Of a stretch of 64,000 nt of DNA, positions 32,326 to 45,340 are shown piece after piece. Below the pieces are notes generated by a model. The model searched no databases. It was given only the letters and a program-made list of their open reading frames with translations, and had not been told where the DNA came from. How positions within the stretch are numbered: position 1 is the first letter of the stretch; every line of letters starts with the position of its first letter. The translations under genes and the position numbers were made by a program. The stretch is from Selaginella tamariscina. Its lineage: Eukaryota > Streptophyta > Lycopodiopsida > Selaginellales > Selaginellaceae. Where the stretch lies: NCBI GenBank assembly GCA_003024785.1, contig PUQB01000749.1, positions 41,915 through 105,914 of the forward strand, written 5' to 3'.

Positions 32326-35300
32326 TCATCCGCTATCCATCGCATTTTGTAGATTCTCCAATGATTTCATGTTGACTCGCATGTTGGATAACCTTTCCAT
32401 TTCCAAGATATTCAAACTTACATTTCTGTTTGCCCATGCATATTCCTTCTTTTTTAATATAGCTTCCACCTCGAATTCTTTCTCTATGCCGACTAGTTGG
32501 GTGACGGACATAAATTATTATATCTTTCCAATGTTCTTTTTCTTGTGGAAAGGTTCGAGCAGATTAACGTGAAAGACATTATGTATCGATCCCAACTCTA
32601 GAGGGGATCTAACCTATAAGCCACCTTTCCTACTCGCTTTACCACCTTGTACGGACCTATGTAATGTGACAAAACTTCCTGAAAGAATCACTAGAACCTT
32701 CAGGTTTTGATTACTTAACAATACCATATCCCCAACCTGATACTCTACATCATGTCGATGCTTATCGTACTGCTGACGATATCTTTTTTGTGTTACAGTC
32801 ATCGCTTGATGAGCAGCATCCCATGCACGATAAATTATTCAATGAACTCTATTACAAAGGGAACTCGAATGCATCGTCTTTTAACAACACCATACTCTAA
32901 GGAATACCATCTTTATTCCTAGTCAACACCTCCATTGGGCTACACCCAATTGCAGTGTGCGACGAGTTATTATAACATTCTCAACCATATCCAAGTGTTC
33001 AGCCCAATCAAGTTAATCACCCATCTAAGATATTTCTTGATTGTCGATTCACCCTCTCTGTTTGATCATTTGCTTATGGATGGTAAGCCGTACTGAATTT
33101 TAACATTGTAACATACTATTTAAACAACGTTCCCCAAACTTTCCTGTAAATCTAGAATCCTGATCTAAGATCATCATTCCGATAAACTATGCACTCTTAT
33201 GATCTTGTGGAAGAACCACTTCACTACCTGTTTTGCATTCACCGTCTCTAGTGTTAGATGAAATGAGTGACCTTTGAAAATTGATCAACCACCACCATGA
33301 GGAATCAAAACTACGAGACTTCGATAACCCCGTGACAAAGTCCAATGTGACACTTTGGAGATGGTCGTTCTAGAATCGTAACATTGCAACTTTCCAGCTT
33401 GTTTCTGAGACCAACTCTTCATTTGTTAACATGTGGAGCATGTCTTAACATACTCGACAACATTGTTTATTCATTCCCGGCCAATAAAATTCCCATTTTA
33501 ATAGAGCTAATGTCTTATGCCTTCCACCATGCCCTGCCAAAGGAACATCATGATGTTCCCTTAACAGCCTTTGCCTCCATGTCCCTTCTAAAACATAAGT
33601 CTCTTCTCTTTATAGTAGATAACCCATCTCGTACTGAAAAATGCACCTACTTGAGTGCATCTATCTGTTTTTCTATGTCCACTAGAATATCACCATCTCT
33701 CATAATTGATGAATCTATTTCCTCTCTGCTACTAAGTTTAAGGCCTTCTTAGCAAATTCGTCTTGAGGATATACATCACGAATTCATTTATCAAAGTTGA
33801 CACTTGTACTAACATAATACAAAGATGACCTTGCCTATTGAGTGCTCAGCCATTACATTGTCTTTTCCCACTTTGTGTATGATTTTTTTATTGAAATGAG
33901 CCAACTTCTGCTACCATCTAGTATACTTTAGTGATAACCTCGGCTGCGTTTCAAAGTATCTCAAAGTTACAACTATCTGTCCAAACCACAATGCCATGAC
34001 TCAGAAGATAATGGTGCCAATACTCCAAGGAAGCAACAATAGCATACATTCTTTTTTTGTGAGTAGGCCATTGAACTTGTGTTGCATCTAACTTCTTTGA
34101 GAAGAAGGATACCAGATGTCCTTCTTGTGCAATATACCACTAATTGCAAAGTCAGATGCATCACACTCTACCTCAAGTGGATTTTCAAAGATTGGCAACC
34201 TCAATACAGGTTCAGAAGAGATGACCTCCTTGAGTTTAACAAACACTCACTGGCACTCTGGGTCTAGTGCCACAGAATTTTTTCGTAAAATCGGTTAATG
34301 AAGGCTATCTCAAAGTAACCCTTATTGAATATGCGGTAATATCTTGTCAAACCAAGAAATTAATCTGACTTCATGCACATCTTTCAAAGTTAACCACTAG
34401 GTAATAGCTTGGACTTTCTTTGAATCCATAGCAACCTTCCCACTTAATATTGAGTATCTCAAGAAGTCTATCTTAGTTTGACCAAACGCACATTTACGTT
34501 CTTTAGTACATAATTGGTTCTCCCTCAACCTCTAAAATACTCTTTCTAAGTGTTCCACATGTTCCTCAATATTGAACTGAGATCAGAATGTCATTAATAT
34601 ACACCATCACGAACTCGTCTAGGTAGTCTCTAAACACATCTATCATTGTGCAAAAAGTTGTTGGAGCATTGCACAATCGAACAACATGACTAAAACTGAA
34701 ATGATCCATAACGTGTTCGAAAAAGTAGTCTCTCAAATCATTCTCTGTTACCCAAATCTGATGGTATTGGATCTTAAGTTTATCCTTGAAAAATACTTTG
34801 CCTTTAATAACCAAAACAAGTCATCCACTCGTGAAAGAAGATACTTATTTTTGATGATTATTGATTCAACGCTCAATAATCCACACACATCCCTATCTAC
34901 CATCTTTTTTCATTACAAATAGAATTAATGCACCATATGGTGACCGACTGGGTCGAATATGTCCTCGGTTAATCAATTCTATTAACTGTTCTCTTTAATT
35001 TCACCAATTCTTGTGGATTTAACCGATAAGGGCCTTGTCGGGGGAGAAGAACCTAGCAGACCTCTATTCTATGATCCACACCTCAACGTGGAGGTAGCTC
35101 AAGTGATAAGTCTTCTAGCAACATGTCCTTAAACATGTTTAAGACTCTCAAAATGGGACTGGGAACAAGCTCTTAACCATCTCCTATCTTGACCTCTTTG
35201 GTATTTAAAACCATTGCAAGAAAAACATGTTCCCGATGTCTAACCACTTTACACAACTGCATTAAAGTAAAGAACATAGGATTCCAATCCTTATTAATTA

Positions 35301-37181
35301 GCGTTTCCATCATGAGTCATTTTCTAATGTCCCCTTTGTTCGCTACAGGTGTGATTCGATTATCCCCAAATCTCCTCATTTCGACTACATGTTTATAGAA
35401 CCATTCCATACCCAACATAAAATCAAACCCCATCATATTCAAGACAACTAAGTCTAACTCAGCCTTTCAACTTTTGATTTGGACAGGAACTGCCCTTGTT
35501 ATATTATTAATATTTTGAAAACCTTTGCTAAAATTGATCTTTATTTCACTCATTTTTATTATATTCAATTTTAATCAACAAGCTAGACTAGTCGATATGA
35601 AGTTGAATGTCACTCCAGTATCGATCATCATTCAGACTCAGTCTCCTTGTAATTTTCCTGTCAGATATAGCAAGGGTAAGTTTTTTCTTGAATAGCAAAT
35701 AAGGCAAATTGTGTTTGACACAACATCCGACTCATCTTCTGGATCTTCGAGCATTTTAGGTTCAATAACCTCCTTTTCTACCATCGCCTTAAAATGACTT
35801 AATTGTTGTGATGCGGCCTGGCATTCTTTAGCAAAATGACCAAGTCTATTGCACTTATAACATCTTGGGGCTCCGCCTGTGGACTACGGAGAAGCAGACT
35901 TCAGGACGGGACCCTTGGTCTATTGTGGCAGTGGTAAGGCTAATGGATCATTTATTGAACTTTCTCGGCCCAAACGTTGAAGGATAACTCCGTGGTTTAG
36001 TTTTTGGTTCATCGCCTTTATTGTACAAGTCCTTCAATGACATACCATAAGCAACTTTCTAAGCTGCCTCCTAGCAATCTTGATAGTTTGCCGATTTGTA
36101 TCTTAGGATTTCCCTTCGAGTCTTGTCATTCAAGTTAGCCATGAACCAACTTCGAGCTTCATCATCACTCATATTTGGGACCAAACACCGGACACTCTCA
36201 AACCGATAACATAGTCCATTGGGTTTCCCTGAGGCCCTTGTGTACAAATTAACAAGTCAGCCCGCAATCATAATCCAAGATCATCCAACATATACTTTTT
36301 TTTATCTTCTTTTTCATGTGACTCCAACTGTTTCAGTATCCTCATTTACCTTCAACAATATGCCATCAAGTCTTAGCTTCCCCCTTTAAGAAACTGCTTG
36401 GCGCATGCCACCTTTTCTGATTTTCTCACAGAAGCAGATTCAAAGTAGCTTTCAATATCATACAGCCAGAACTTTGTAATCTTTTGAACCCACAAAATAT
36501 GGAGGCTTGACTGGCTTGAACTTACTAGGACCCCTTCCATCTTCGTATGCTGAAGAATCTAATTCAGAAGAACCTGACTCTGAATCATGTTTCTTCTTTT
36601 TCCGTGTATTCGATTGTGGAACATTCGGTACCGCGGTGACTACTGGGATCCAAACAGCAACACTATTGATTTGATAGTTCAACCCTAAAACATCTCCTCG
36701 CAGTTCGTTTAGGGCCTCCATCATTATTTCTCACCAACCAGTTCATGGTTTGACCCTAGGGGGTCAACATGGGTCAGCTTTATCCTTCTCCTCATTTTGA
36801 GCCTTTACGACAGCCTTCTCTGCCTTAGGCTCTAGTTGCTTTCTTTTACTCATTGTATTGAATCCTAACTTCAATATTTGAAGAATATGTTTAGAATATT
36901 CCCAACACAAAATTGAAAACACCCTGCACAAGTTATACACCCACACACATTAGCTCGATCTAGCACAAGACTTTATGGTCATACCTAAAATCTCACGCCG
37001 ACTTGCTAAGCAAGTGTTCTCTGAATACTGATAAGTCACAGGATCAAATTGTCTACGCAAAATACAGATGTTTAGCAAAAAGGGATAGAAATTTCAAAAA
37101 TTTAGAGTTATCTAAACACTAAAACACCCTATGACTTTAAACAGTTCTATTGACAGTAAAGAATTTGCTTCGATACCAATG
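32326..37181 (-). mobile_element. Decayed chromovirus (family B) internal region, minus strand
   Basis: On the minus strand the order is primer site, gag, zinc knuckle, protease, RT, RNase H, integrase and chromodomain remnant. Landmarks are: a gag tail with a Lys- and Ser-rich stretch (36458-36724); CCHC CYKCNRLGHFAKEC (35821-35862); protease IDTGVTFNFIS (DTG at 35614-35622); RT with FRDYLDEFVMVYINDILI (about 34585-34640); RNase H/tether pieces around 33840-34270; integrase tail YDKHRHDVEYQVGDMVLLS (about 32700-32760) and HNVFHVNLLEPF (about 32541-32585). The chromodomain remnant (EFEVEAIL...SLENLQNAMD) ends at 32326. Stops and indels are everywhere. The RT active site reads YIND, so a catalytic Asp is lost. 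Confidence 0.85.
37169..37181 (-). other. Primer binding site of the family B element
   Basis: The minus strand reads TTGGTATCGAAGC next to the LTR. TGGTATCGAAGC matches the initiator tRNA-Met type site at 10 of 12 positions. This element is therefore tRNA-primed, unlike its nested neighbours. Confidence 0.7.
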
Positions 37182-37758
37182 GTCATAGTTTTTACATGGT
37201 GCCACAAATGCGGCTCGCCAAATGCCAACCCTAGAATCCCTTTTAAAAAACCCATGGAATTTGGTAAAGTAATCTCTATTAGAACCCTTCACTTAGGAAC
37301 TTAACCCCATAGTTGGCCAAGTCCACAATCAATGCTCACCTCATGAGGCAAGGTGTGTGGGCTAGCTAACCTACAAGTATTGTTCCTAGTTTGGTGTGGA
37401 TGAGGTGCCCGAAGCAAAGCCTTAACCACTAGGATTGCAGAATGTAAACTCGGGCAACACCTTCCAAACTTGAGAGCAAGTTATCGAGCAGAAGGAGTAA
37501 GCTAACTCCCCAAATGCGACGTACCTGGTTTAAGGGTAGTCTAACCCAAAGGTGGACATACCCCTTTAGTATGGAAGTTAGGGCGGCATAATAGAGAGTT
37601 GCACCTTAAGACACAAGCTTGGCTTACACTGGTAAGAGAATAACAAGCTCTCTCTTGAACCTAGGAATCCTCACTACACATACTTTACCTTTTTATGTGA
37701 TGGAGCCCCCCACCCCTCTTTTCCTAAATGTGTAAGTGGGTTGGCACGGAATGTCAAC
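37182..37758 (-). repeat. 5' LTR of the family B element
   Basis: It matches the split LTR at 13488-13977 and 16751-16836 over its full length. Just beyond its outer end (37759 to about 37800) the sequence still matches the element's purine-rich tail, inverted (ACCCCTTAAATAAATG). This LTR once also served as the 3' LTR of another copy in tandem. Confidence 0.75.
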
Positions 37759-37799
37759 CCCTTAAATAAATGGATGAGTTTAGGATGAAGCCATGTAGG

Positions 37800-38740
37800 T
37801 TTAGGATTTAAGATGATTGTTAATAGGACACCATGCGAGTTTAGAATTTAGGATGGTCATTGATGGACTTAATTATTTAATAATAATTTTATTAATTAAT
37901 GTACTCTTAACCTAATTATTATATTTAACTAATGAGTTTATTTCTAAATTGAATCTTTAACCGCAATTGTTATCTTAACCTAGTAAGTTTATTTTTAAAT
38001 TAAATCCTTAACTCATTTATTATCCTTAACCTAACCCTAAACTAGACTCTTACCCTTAATTCAATTATTATCGGCCTTAACTTAATTATCCTTAACTTAA
38101 TTAGATTTTTAACTTAATTATTATCCTTAACTTAATTAGATTTTTAATTTAATTATTATCCTTAACTTAATTAGATTTTTAATTTAATTATTATCCTTAA
38201 CTTAATTAGATTTTTAATTTAATTATTATCCTTAACTTAATTAGATTTTTAATTTAATTATTATCCTTAACTTAATTAGATTTTTAATTTAATTATTATC
38301 CTTAACTTAATTAGATTTTTAACTTAATTATTATCCTTAACTTAATAAATTTATTCATAAATTGGATCTTTAACCTAATTATTATCTTTAACCTAGTAAG
38401 CCTATTCATTAAAATAAACCTTTAACAGTAATTGTTATTCTCCTTAACTTAGTGAGTTTATCTCTAAATTAAACTCAATTATTATCCTTAATTTAGATGC
38501 ATAACCCTGATAACTATTAAATTAATTTTAAAATAATTGTCTAAATGGAATTTAAGATACCTATAAAAGAAAATTTAAAATGACCATTTAGAATAGTTAC
38601 TGATGACATAATTTAAGATTTACCATATATGTCATGTATTCCCTGTATAAACATGTACGTCAACCTAATAACCAAGATGGGACCAGGTGGGCTTAGGATT
38701 TAAAATAGTCATTCATAATGTATGGATGACAAACACACAT
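37800..38740. repeat. Decayed TTAACTTAATTATTATCC-type satellite region
   Basis: No gene is present. Degenerate variants of CCTTAACCTAATTATTATC fill most of 37860-38480, with the tidy 35-bp array inside. Confidence 0.65.
38091..38335. repeat. Seven nearly identical copies of a 35-bp satellite unit
   Basis: Unit starts fall exactly at 38091, 38126, 38161, 38196, 38231, 38266 and 38301, each beginning CTTAACTTAATTAGATTTTT. Only T/C variation at the AATTTAATT versus AACTTAATT position is seen. An eighth, diverged copy begins at 38336. Confidence 0.95.
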
Positions 38741-40440
38741 TTAATAAATTTATTAAGAGATTCGAACTACAACAACTTCACCCAGGCATCAACGATATTA
38801 ATCTAAAATTTAAATTTTAATATTTTTTAATTTTAATTTAAAACCACTACTGATTAAAATTATATTAAATTTTTATAATTTATACATTTAATTGAATTAA
38901 CAATGTGATTTTAATATATTTAACAATGTGAAATTTATAATGTGTTCATACAATGTAATAAATAAATATATATATATATATATATATAATATATATATAT
39001 ATATATGTAATATAATATTTTAAATTAAATTATGCAGCATATGGTTTAAAATAGAAAAATCAATGTAATATAATATTTATATTTAAATTATGTAACATAT
39101 GGTTTAAAATAGAAAATTACTATATACCAAAATAATTATAAAATCAAAATATAGTAATGTTTTTTCTTACATGTGGACGAGAATAACAATATGCCGATAA
39201 TATATATGCAATACAATGTAGTGGTACTACATTATTAGTAATGTCATGAGCATGTCTCTCTCAATATGTTTAATTATATACGTATTCATATGTATCTAAA
39301 ACATGTTAAAAAAATTCTACGTCAGTATGTGATTATTTATACATGTACATGCACATAAGTGTGTATCCGTGTTTCGTTCACATAGACAAAACAAATAAAA
39401 TTTTCTTTCTGCTAGTTGAATTCTCATGAAATATATTGCACATTGACCAGAAAAATATTATGATATATGATGTTCTACAAAAACTTCCAAAATATACAAT
39501 AGAAGCATGTATTTAAAGCTATATATATGATTTATTATATACGAACATGTATATTGGGCATCTTAATGCCATCAACACATATTTGTCTACATGCTCTATA
39601 AAGTAAATGCATCTGTATGTTTTCTTCATACCAAGAGAAGCATTTCATTTATATATTTTATCTTTAGATACATTTTTTTTTTCTTTAGCTTTTAAATTAA
39701 TTTTTTAAATTAAAATTACTATACAAATACTAGATGTGTCCCGCTATATCCAAATAATTATATTGCTATATTGGAGAGGGACAAAATGCGGTTGAACAAG
39801 CAAGCAAGAAACATGAAGTTACGTAGCTCTTGGGTGTTTTATAAATTTTGTATATGTTATAAACTGAAAGTAAATAATGTATGTTCTTAACAATATAATA
39901 ATTTTTTATTATTTTTTTTAATACTTTCTGAATGCAATATTAAAATCTAAAGGATGAATTTAGAATGTATTTACCTTATTATATATGTGCTGAGCTTTAA
40001 AGTAAAAAAAATACACTTTTATACAATTCAAAATGAAATTAAAAAACAGAAATATTATTTCATTATTTTATTCAGATATATACGTAAGTAGTGTACGTCT
40101 ACAGTGTGAATCATTATTCTCTTATAAAGATTAAGATTTCCTTCATTTTCTTTAACTTTAATTTATAAATACTCTCTCCGACGCATTGATAGTGAGCCTC
40201 CTTAATAGGATAATTTAATTTAAAAAGACTGTTTAAGAAGCTTATGATTAAAGTTTTAAAATCATTGTGTCAAAACATACATAATTAAAACTATTAGAAT
40301 TTATAAGAATTTTCTTATAAATATTAATATCATTAAGCACATAATTTTTAACCATCGAGATCTTTTAAAATGCATACAGCTAATGTTTAAAATCTATTGT
40401 CTATTGTATACATATGCATATCAAAATATATTATATAAGA
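38741..40440. other. AT-rich intergenic spacer, copy 2 of 3
   Basis: It corresponds to 1-1744 and 54080-55330. It contains an (AT)n run at about 38966-39006. No gene is present. Confidence 0.75.
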
Positions 40441-40805
40441 TATACGTAGTGTTCATCCCGATCTACAATCTCCTATAGACAGGCCACCACAGATAGAGGA
40501 GTTTCCTTCTTCTCTTCAACAAGTACTTCCCAGTAGAACACCTTCCCCTGGTGAGTTTGAGCTGACGCCGGACGCAGCAGTCCAGTCCGGGGTCTCCGTT
40601 CGTCAAGACAACACAAAGAAAAAATCTATTGCACTACAACAAGAACAATATCTTCTGTATCTCTCGTTTTCTGAAGTCTTTGTGCTGTCTTTCGATGCTC
40701 CACACCCCATTCTCTTCTGCCCTAGCTGCATTCCTTCGTTCATTTGCAGCCGTCGATCGAATCTGTAACATTACACTTTGCCCTAATTCTTTCTCGGATC
40801 AAAAT
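40441..40805 (+). other. Insert of about 365 bp with an open frame, present only in unit 1
   Basis: Comparison with 55325-55345 shows that this block is absent from the second PQQ copy. It is much richer in G and C than its surroundings. The plus strand stays open for roughly 110 codons without an ATG at the start (SVHPDLQSPIDRPPQIEEF, then PSRTPSPGEFELTPD), ending at a stop near 40770. It looks like an exon or retroelement spacer fragment. No family was recognised. Confidence 0.5.
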
Positions 40806-42944
40806 ACTGAGTCAATAAACGTGGAAGACCAACACAGAACGCAAACAAAGATTCCCCAGGGGTGCCACCTCCGACCCAACAAAAGCACAAGAATGTCCCA
40901 CAGAAAAGCCTCCGTACACCGTAGCACCCGTCGTACTCTGCCACACTACCCGTCCGTCGTATGTACTCAATCCGTACACATGACCGTCACGGTCAAACGA
41001 GCCGACTAGAAGTACGTCCTTAGTCAAAGTCACCGGGCCGTAAGCACGTTGACCGGTAGGGTTCGGGGTCGTCCATAGAATGTTCCCACTCGCGGCACCC
41101 AGACACCTGGTGGTATATTCTGGCAGAGGAGTAAGCTGGAATGGGAGTGCCAATGTGTTTGCTATGTTCGTGTATATCCTACGGTCGTCAGTTGCTGCTC
41201 CCCATATTGCACCCCCGGAAGGTCCACCTGGTCCCGCAACCTATAGTAATATATTTAATAAATTAATTTTCATTTAAATAGATTAATATATTAATCTACT
41301 TACTGTTTCCCATATAACTTGTCTAGTATCCCGATCGTGAGCCAGATTATACCACTCTTCTGGCCAGTGACAACTATATCTTTATATGGATACGACTGAT
41401 TTTGGAGAGTAACAAGCATAAGTGCTTCCCCAAAGTCATAGTCACGTCCTAATAAAAAGGCTCAATACATACACGCACGCACGCGTACACACACACATAC
41501 ACACCTGGACTATTGGGACAATTCGGAGGCCTAGGCATTTGTTTAATGCATGCCAGCCTTCATATGTCATTCCCGCCTAGACGGCTGCACCATTTCATTG
41601 AGCCATCCCTCAAATTCATCGCCACCACTGAAGCTCCACACATCGCAGTCTGTTGCATTTCCATTTGAATTCAGACAGTTTTGCACCTCCGGCGGTACCT
41701 GTATATGTGCTATACATATTAACACACACGCACACGCGCACACACATACCGTGTAGAGGGTTCCTGTGGCGACGAATATGAGGTTTCTTCGTGTATCTAT
41801 AGAGGGGCTGCTACCCCATACTGCAGCTCCTGTATATCCACTGTTTTCGGGTACCATCAACGTTCTCCATATTATTCTACCAGATCTGAGGTCGAGTTTA
41901 TGAAAACTCCCTTGGAATGTGCAGCATTGCCCCTCTGTGAGCTCCTCTCTAGACGACACACCAATGTAGAAAGCACTGTAGTGTATGGATTAGGGTTATT
42001 TTAGTTTTTTTTGTTCGTTTACCCTTGGTAAGCTGTGCCTGACATGGTGATCTGTGACAAAGGATGTGGATCAAGTTCATCGGACGTCCATACATGGTGC
42101 CCATCTAGTCGTCTAAAAGCTACAACACGGGCAGGTCCTAAATGTCCAACAAGGACAAGCTCTTAGCCATTGTTAACCGTTATAACTGGTAAACTCACTC
42201 TCCAGAGAAGAAATCCTTTCAAAACGTACACCATTGTGTGTACGTTGTGTGTGTACTGGTTTAGCTATACGTACACTATACATACACATGGATATAATAT
42301 TATAACCAAGAGCTTTTATACATGGATATACAAGCACTTGTGCATATTTAAGTTATATTTATAAAGTCATAGAGAACACAACTAAGTTAATATGATGCAG
42401 TAGTGTGTGTGTGTATGTGTGTTAATCGTTTACCTGTTAATACTGAAACTGCAAATACAAAGCCGTCCCATGAAGTAGCGTATACTACACAGACGTATAT
42501 TGCAGGTGTTGACGTGATATCAGCGTCGGCAGGGTATCTCCACCGTAGGCTTAATCGGTCTACCGTGAGGACGTTGATATGACGGTCTACGGTTCATCAG
42601 ATCCCCTCCGTGATTGATCCATCTATTCCTCTAAAACAATATATTTATAATTGTGTATAATTTGAATAAATATCTGTATGATTTCTTATTATATATCTTA
42701 TTTTTGTGTAGGCATACAAAATGTATATTACATATTGAGATATAACACACACACGCACACACACAAGTTTTACACGGAATATAAAACCTAAGGGCTACCA
42801 AGCACACCAAGTAGTAAGATCTCTTAAGTACACACAAAGTATATATAATCACGCACGCACTGAGATTACCCGTAGTTGGACTCGATCTGTACAAACCACT
42901 GCCATATGAAAACGAGTAACAATAGAATGAACTTCTTCCGACAT
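40806..42944 (-). pseudogene. Secreted PQQ-type beta-propeller dehydrogenase-like gene, copy 1, disrupted
   Basis: The family binds pyrroloquinoline quinone in a beta-propeller (polyvinyl-alcohol-dehydrogenase-like). On the minus strand a first exon reads, after correcting one extra base, like the signal peptide of copy 2 (start near 42944). The next exon has WINHGGDLMNRR (about 42570-42605) and DADITSTPAIY, then WDGFVFAVSVLTG. Later come SGYTGAAVWGSSPSIDTRRN (about 41800-41860), the VPPEVQNCLNSNG block, and the propeller strands GNILWTTPNPTGQRAYGPV, DVLLVGSFDRDGHVYGL and YDGRVVWQSTTGATVYG (40870-41100). Introns hold (TG)n/(CA)n runs, for example at about 41720-41750 and 42750. Frame changes break several exons. 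A substrate cannot be read from the sequence. Confidence 0.75.
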
Positions 42945-43019
42945 GTGCAAGATGTGTGCAAGCAAATTTCTCATGCTTATAGTTTATGATTTTAAACACT
43001 CGTTCTAGGGCTTTTCACA

Positions 43020-43700
43020 TATATTATCATGTAAATGTAATATATAATATAGAAATTATATTTTTACATTTTTATATATAGTACAGGTTCAATTATAAAA
43101 CTTGTGATGTTTATTGAATATATTGCTCCATTATTTTGAAAAGGAAAAAAGGAACATCAACATTTAATTGAAAAATCAACATAATTAATAATAAATTACG
43201 GGCTATGTACATGCAATGTCATACATATACACTATAATTATACACACACATACACTATAATAATATTAAAGATTATTCCTAGTATATTCCGACTGGATCC
43301 CACCAAACGCCGTTTGTACGCCTGCACTGAAGAAGAGACGATATAAAAGTACATTCTGTTATTCTTCTGACGGAGTTTAGGACTTGAGGAACAGGGCTAC
43401 AGCCTTTTTTCAATAATCTACTTAATTCTCTGTTGGGTTCTTGTATACCAATATAACGTATCGTATATACATGTGTATGCGTGTGCGTTCCCAAACGGTT
43501 TAAAAATGTGTTTTCCTTCACGGAATTGTTAGCTGCATATGCATTTAATGTGTTTACTTTTCATAGCTGTATATGTGTGTACCTGTACATATATGACTGT
43601 GGGTGTACTATGCATTTTAATGCAGAGTTGCTAGGAAGATGTGTTTGCCTGAAAAATGAGGTTTATTTAGGTATATGCTTCTTAAAACAATTTAATCTGT
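43020..43700 (+). promoter_or_regulatory. Extra copy of the ankyrin-gene promoter block
   Basis: 43262-43390 matches 48945-49060 and 58305-58400, including GGATCCCACC and a TATA box, ATATAAAAGTACATTCTG, at 43341. The following leader (43410-43660) also matches 49330-49590 and 58560-59050. No ankyrin gene follows here; an LRR fragment region does. Confidence 0.7.
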
Positions 43701-43886
43701 TATTTTGCTCGTATATATGTGTATATAGTGGATCATATATACATGTAATATGTATTGTGTAGAGAGAGATTTACTCTATCTATGCATTTATACTTAAACA
43801 TAATTGTAAATATATGGTATGTGTGTGTGTGTAATATGTGTATGTTATATATATCTCTATGTTTGCATGTGTATATGGTGTCATTT

Positions 43887-43888
<2 letters not shown>

Positions 43889-43973
<85 letters not shown>
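43889..43973. repeat. Compound microsatellite (AT)n-(AG)n
   Basis: About 28 bp of AT followed by about 52 bp of AG. Frames through it give only YIYI/RERE or SLSL runs. Confidence 0.95.
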
Positions 43974-43977
<4 letters not shown>

Positions 43978-44235
43978 TTTGTGCATATATTTGCATTATA
44001 TGCATACATTATACATCCATATCTAGATGCATATATGATGTATCCAGATATATTATATATTATAATTATATAATATATATATATATATATAATATATATA
44101 TATATGTATGCGTGGATATAAACATGGTTTATGATTTGTTCTTGTTCAGGAGGATAATCGCATTAAAATGCGATTAGTTATACAAATACCATGTCCTCCA
44201 AGAATACGGGGAAAACGCATCTTGTGTACTTGTGA

Positions 44236-44716
44236 TATGTCTATCAACATTACCTTGTCGGGAATGCAGATGACAAGTCCGCACTCCTGTCGTTCAAAGC
44301 CACGTCAGATCCGACGAGCGCCAAGCTAACAACTTGGGGAAACGGTGAGCCACGTACCAACAACTGGAGCGGAATATTCTGTGCCAATGGTCGTATATCT
44401 CATTCTAGAGAATATGAACTTAACTGGTCCCATCTCGGTAAATATATATACTAATGTGTGTCTGCGTGTATACATATATATCCACAGTTTACTATATGGT
44501 CTATATTAGTAATATACTTATACATTCATAAGCTACTATGTAGTTTCTACGTTGAACATTATGTATGTGTGTATATATATGATATTAATTGTAGATTGTA
44601 GGCTCTTACTGCTATATTGTGAGCCTAAGGGAAACTTGTTTAGTGGTAGTTTACCTGATCTTAGTAATTGGAGGAACATGTGGGCTTTGTATCTTCAACT
44701 AAATAACTTCTCATGT

Positions 44717-44773
<57 letters not shown>

Positions 44774-45340
44774 AACTTATGGTGTATTATCAGTTATCTC
44801 TCTCTCTCACACACACACACGTGTTTTGTGTTTATTTATTACTGTTAGGTGCATATCAGATATGGTACACTTATGGAGACTAAACTTTCACATAATAACT
44901 TCGAAGGGACTGTTCCATCTTTACTCTCACAGACTTCTTACGTTCTTACTGGTGAGATTCCGGTATCATTACGCAGATTTCCTGCCACGTCATTTCTTCA
45001 GAATGTGGCAGCAGACGGTAATTGTGTATGCACCTTTTATTATATAACTATACAGTTTATTATATAATGTATAGAAAGCATAATATAAAACATTGTATCT
45101 TATATATGACTGCAGACTTGTTATGTCTTCATATGGTTATCGACGTGTGATACTAGGATATACTTTGATCAAGTTATAAGATAACATCTCTCTCTCCCCT
45201 ATATATAATTTATTCTGATAACTATCGTTATTGTTCTGTAGTATGCAAGTCACCTCCACCTGCTGCTCCCCTACAACAAATACTTCAAGTACAGTACCAG
45301 CCATGCCAAGTCCTAAACCCAGCAATACAGTAAGTTGTAT
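44236..45340 (+). pseudogene. LRR receptor-like ectodomain fragment
   Basis: The fragment begins with an LRR N-terminal cap, DDKSALLSFKATSDPTSAKL followed by TTWGNGEP and WSGIFC (about 44268-44370). LRR units follow: LILENMNLTGPIS (about 44395-44440), NLFSGSLPDLSNWRNMWALYL (about 44628-44700), LSHNNFEGTVPSLLS and LTGEIPVSLRRFPATSFLQN (about 44880-45000). A Ser/Pro/Thr-rich juxtamembrane-like end lies near 45270-45330 (TSSTVPAMPSPKPSNT). Introns are GT-AG-like, with a (TG)n(AG)n run at 44713-44765. No transmembrane segment or kinase follows, so it is a 5' fragment only. Such receptors bind ligands at the plasma membrane. Confidence 0.7.

Noticed and set aside
38091-38335. CRISPR-like array
   Set aside because: The 35-bp units are directly abutting with no unique spacers, and the setting is eukaryotic. 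This is a satellite.
43733-44073. Open frames with YIYI, RERE or SLSL repeats as proteins
   Set aside because: They are translations of the (AT)n-(AG)n microsatellite and have no other content.
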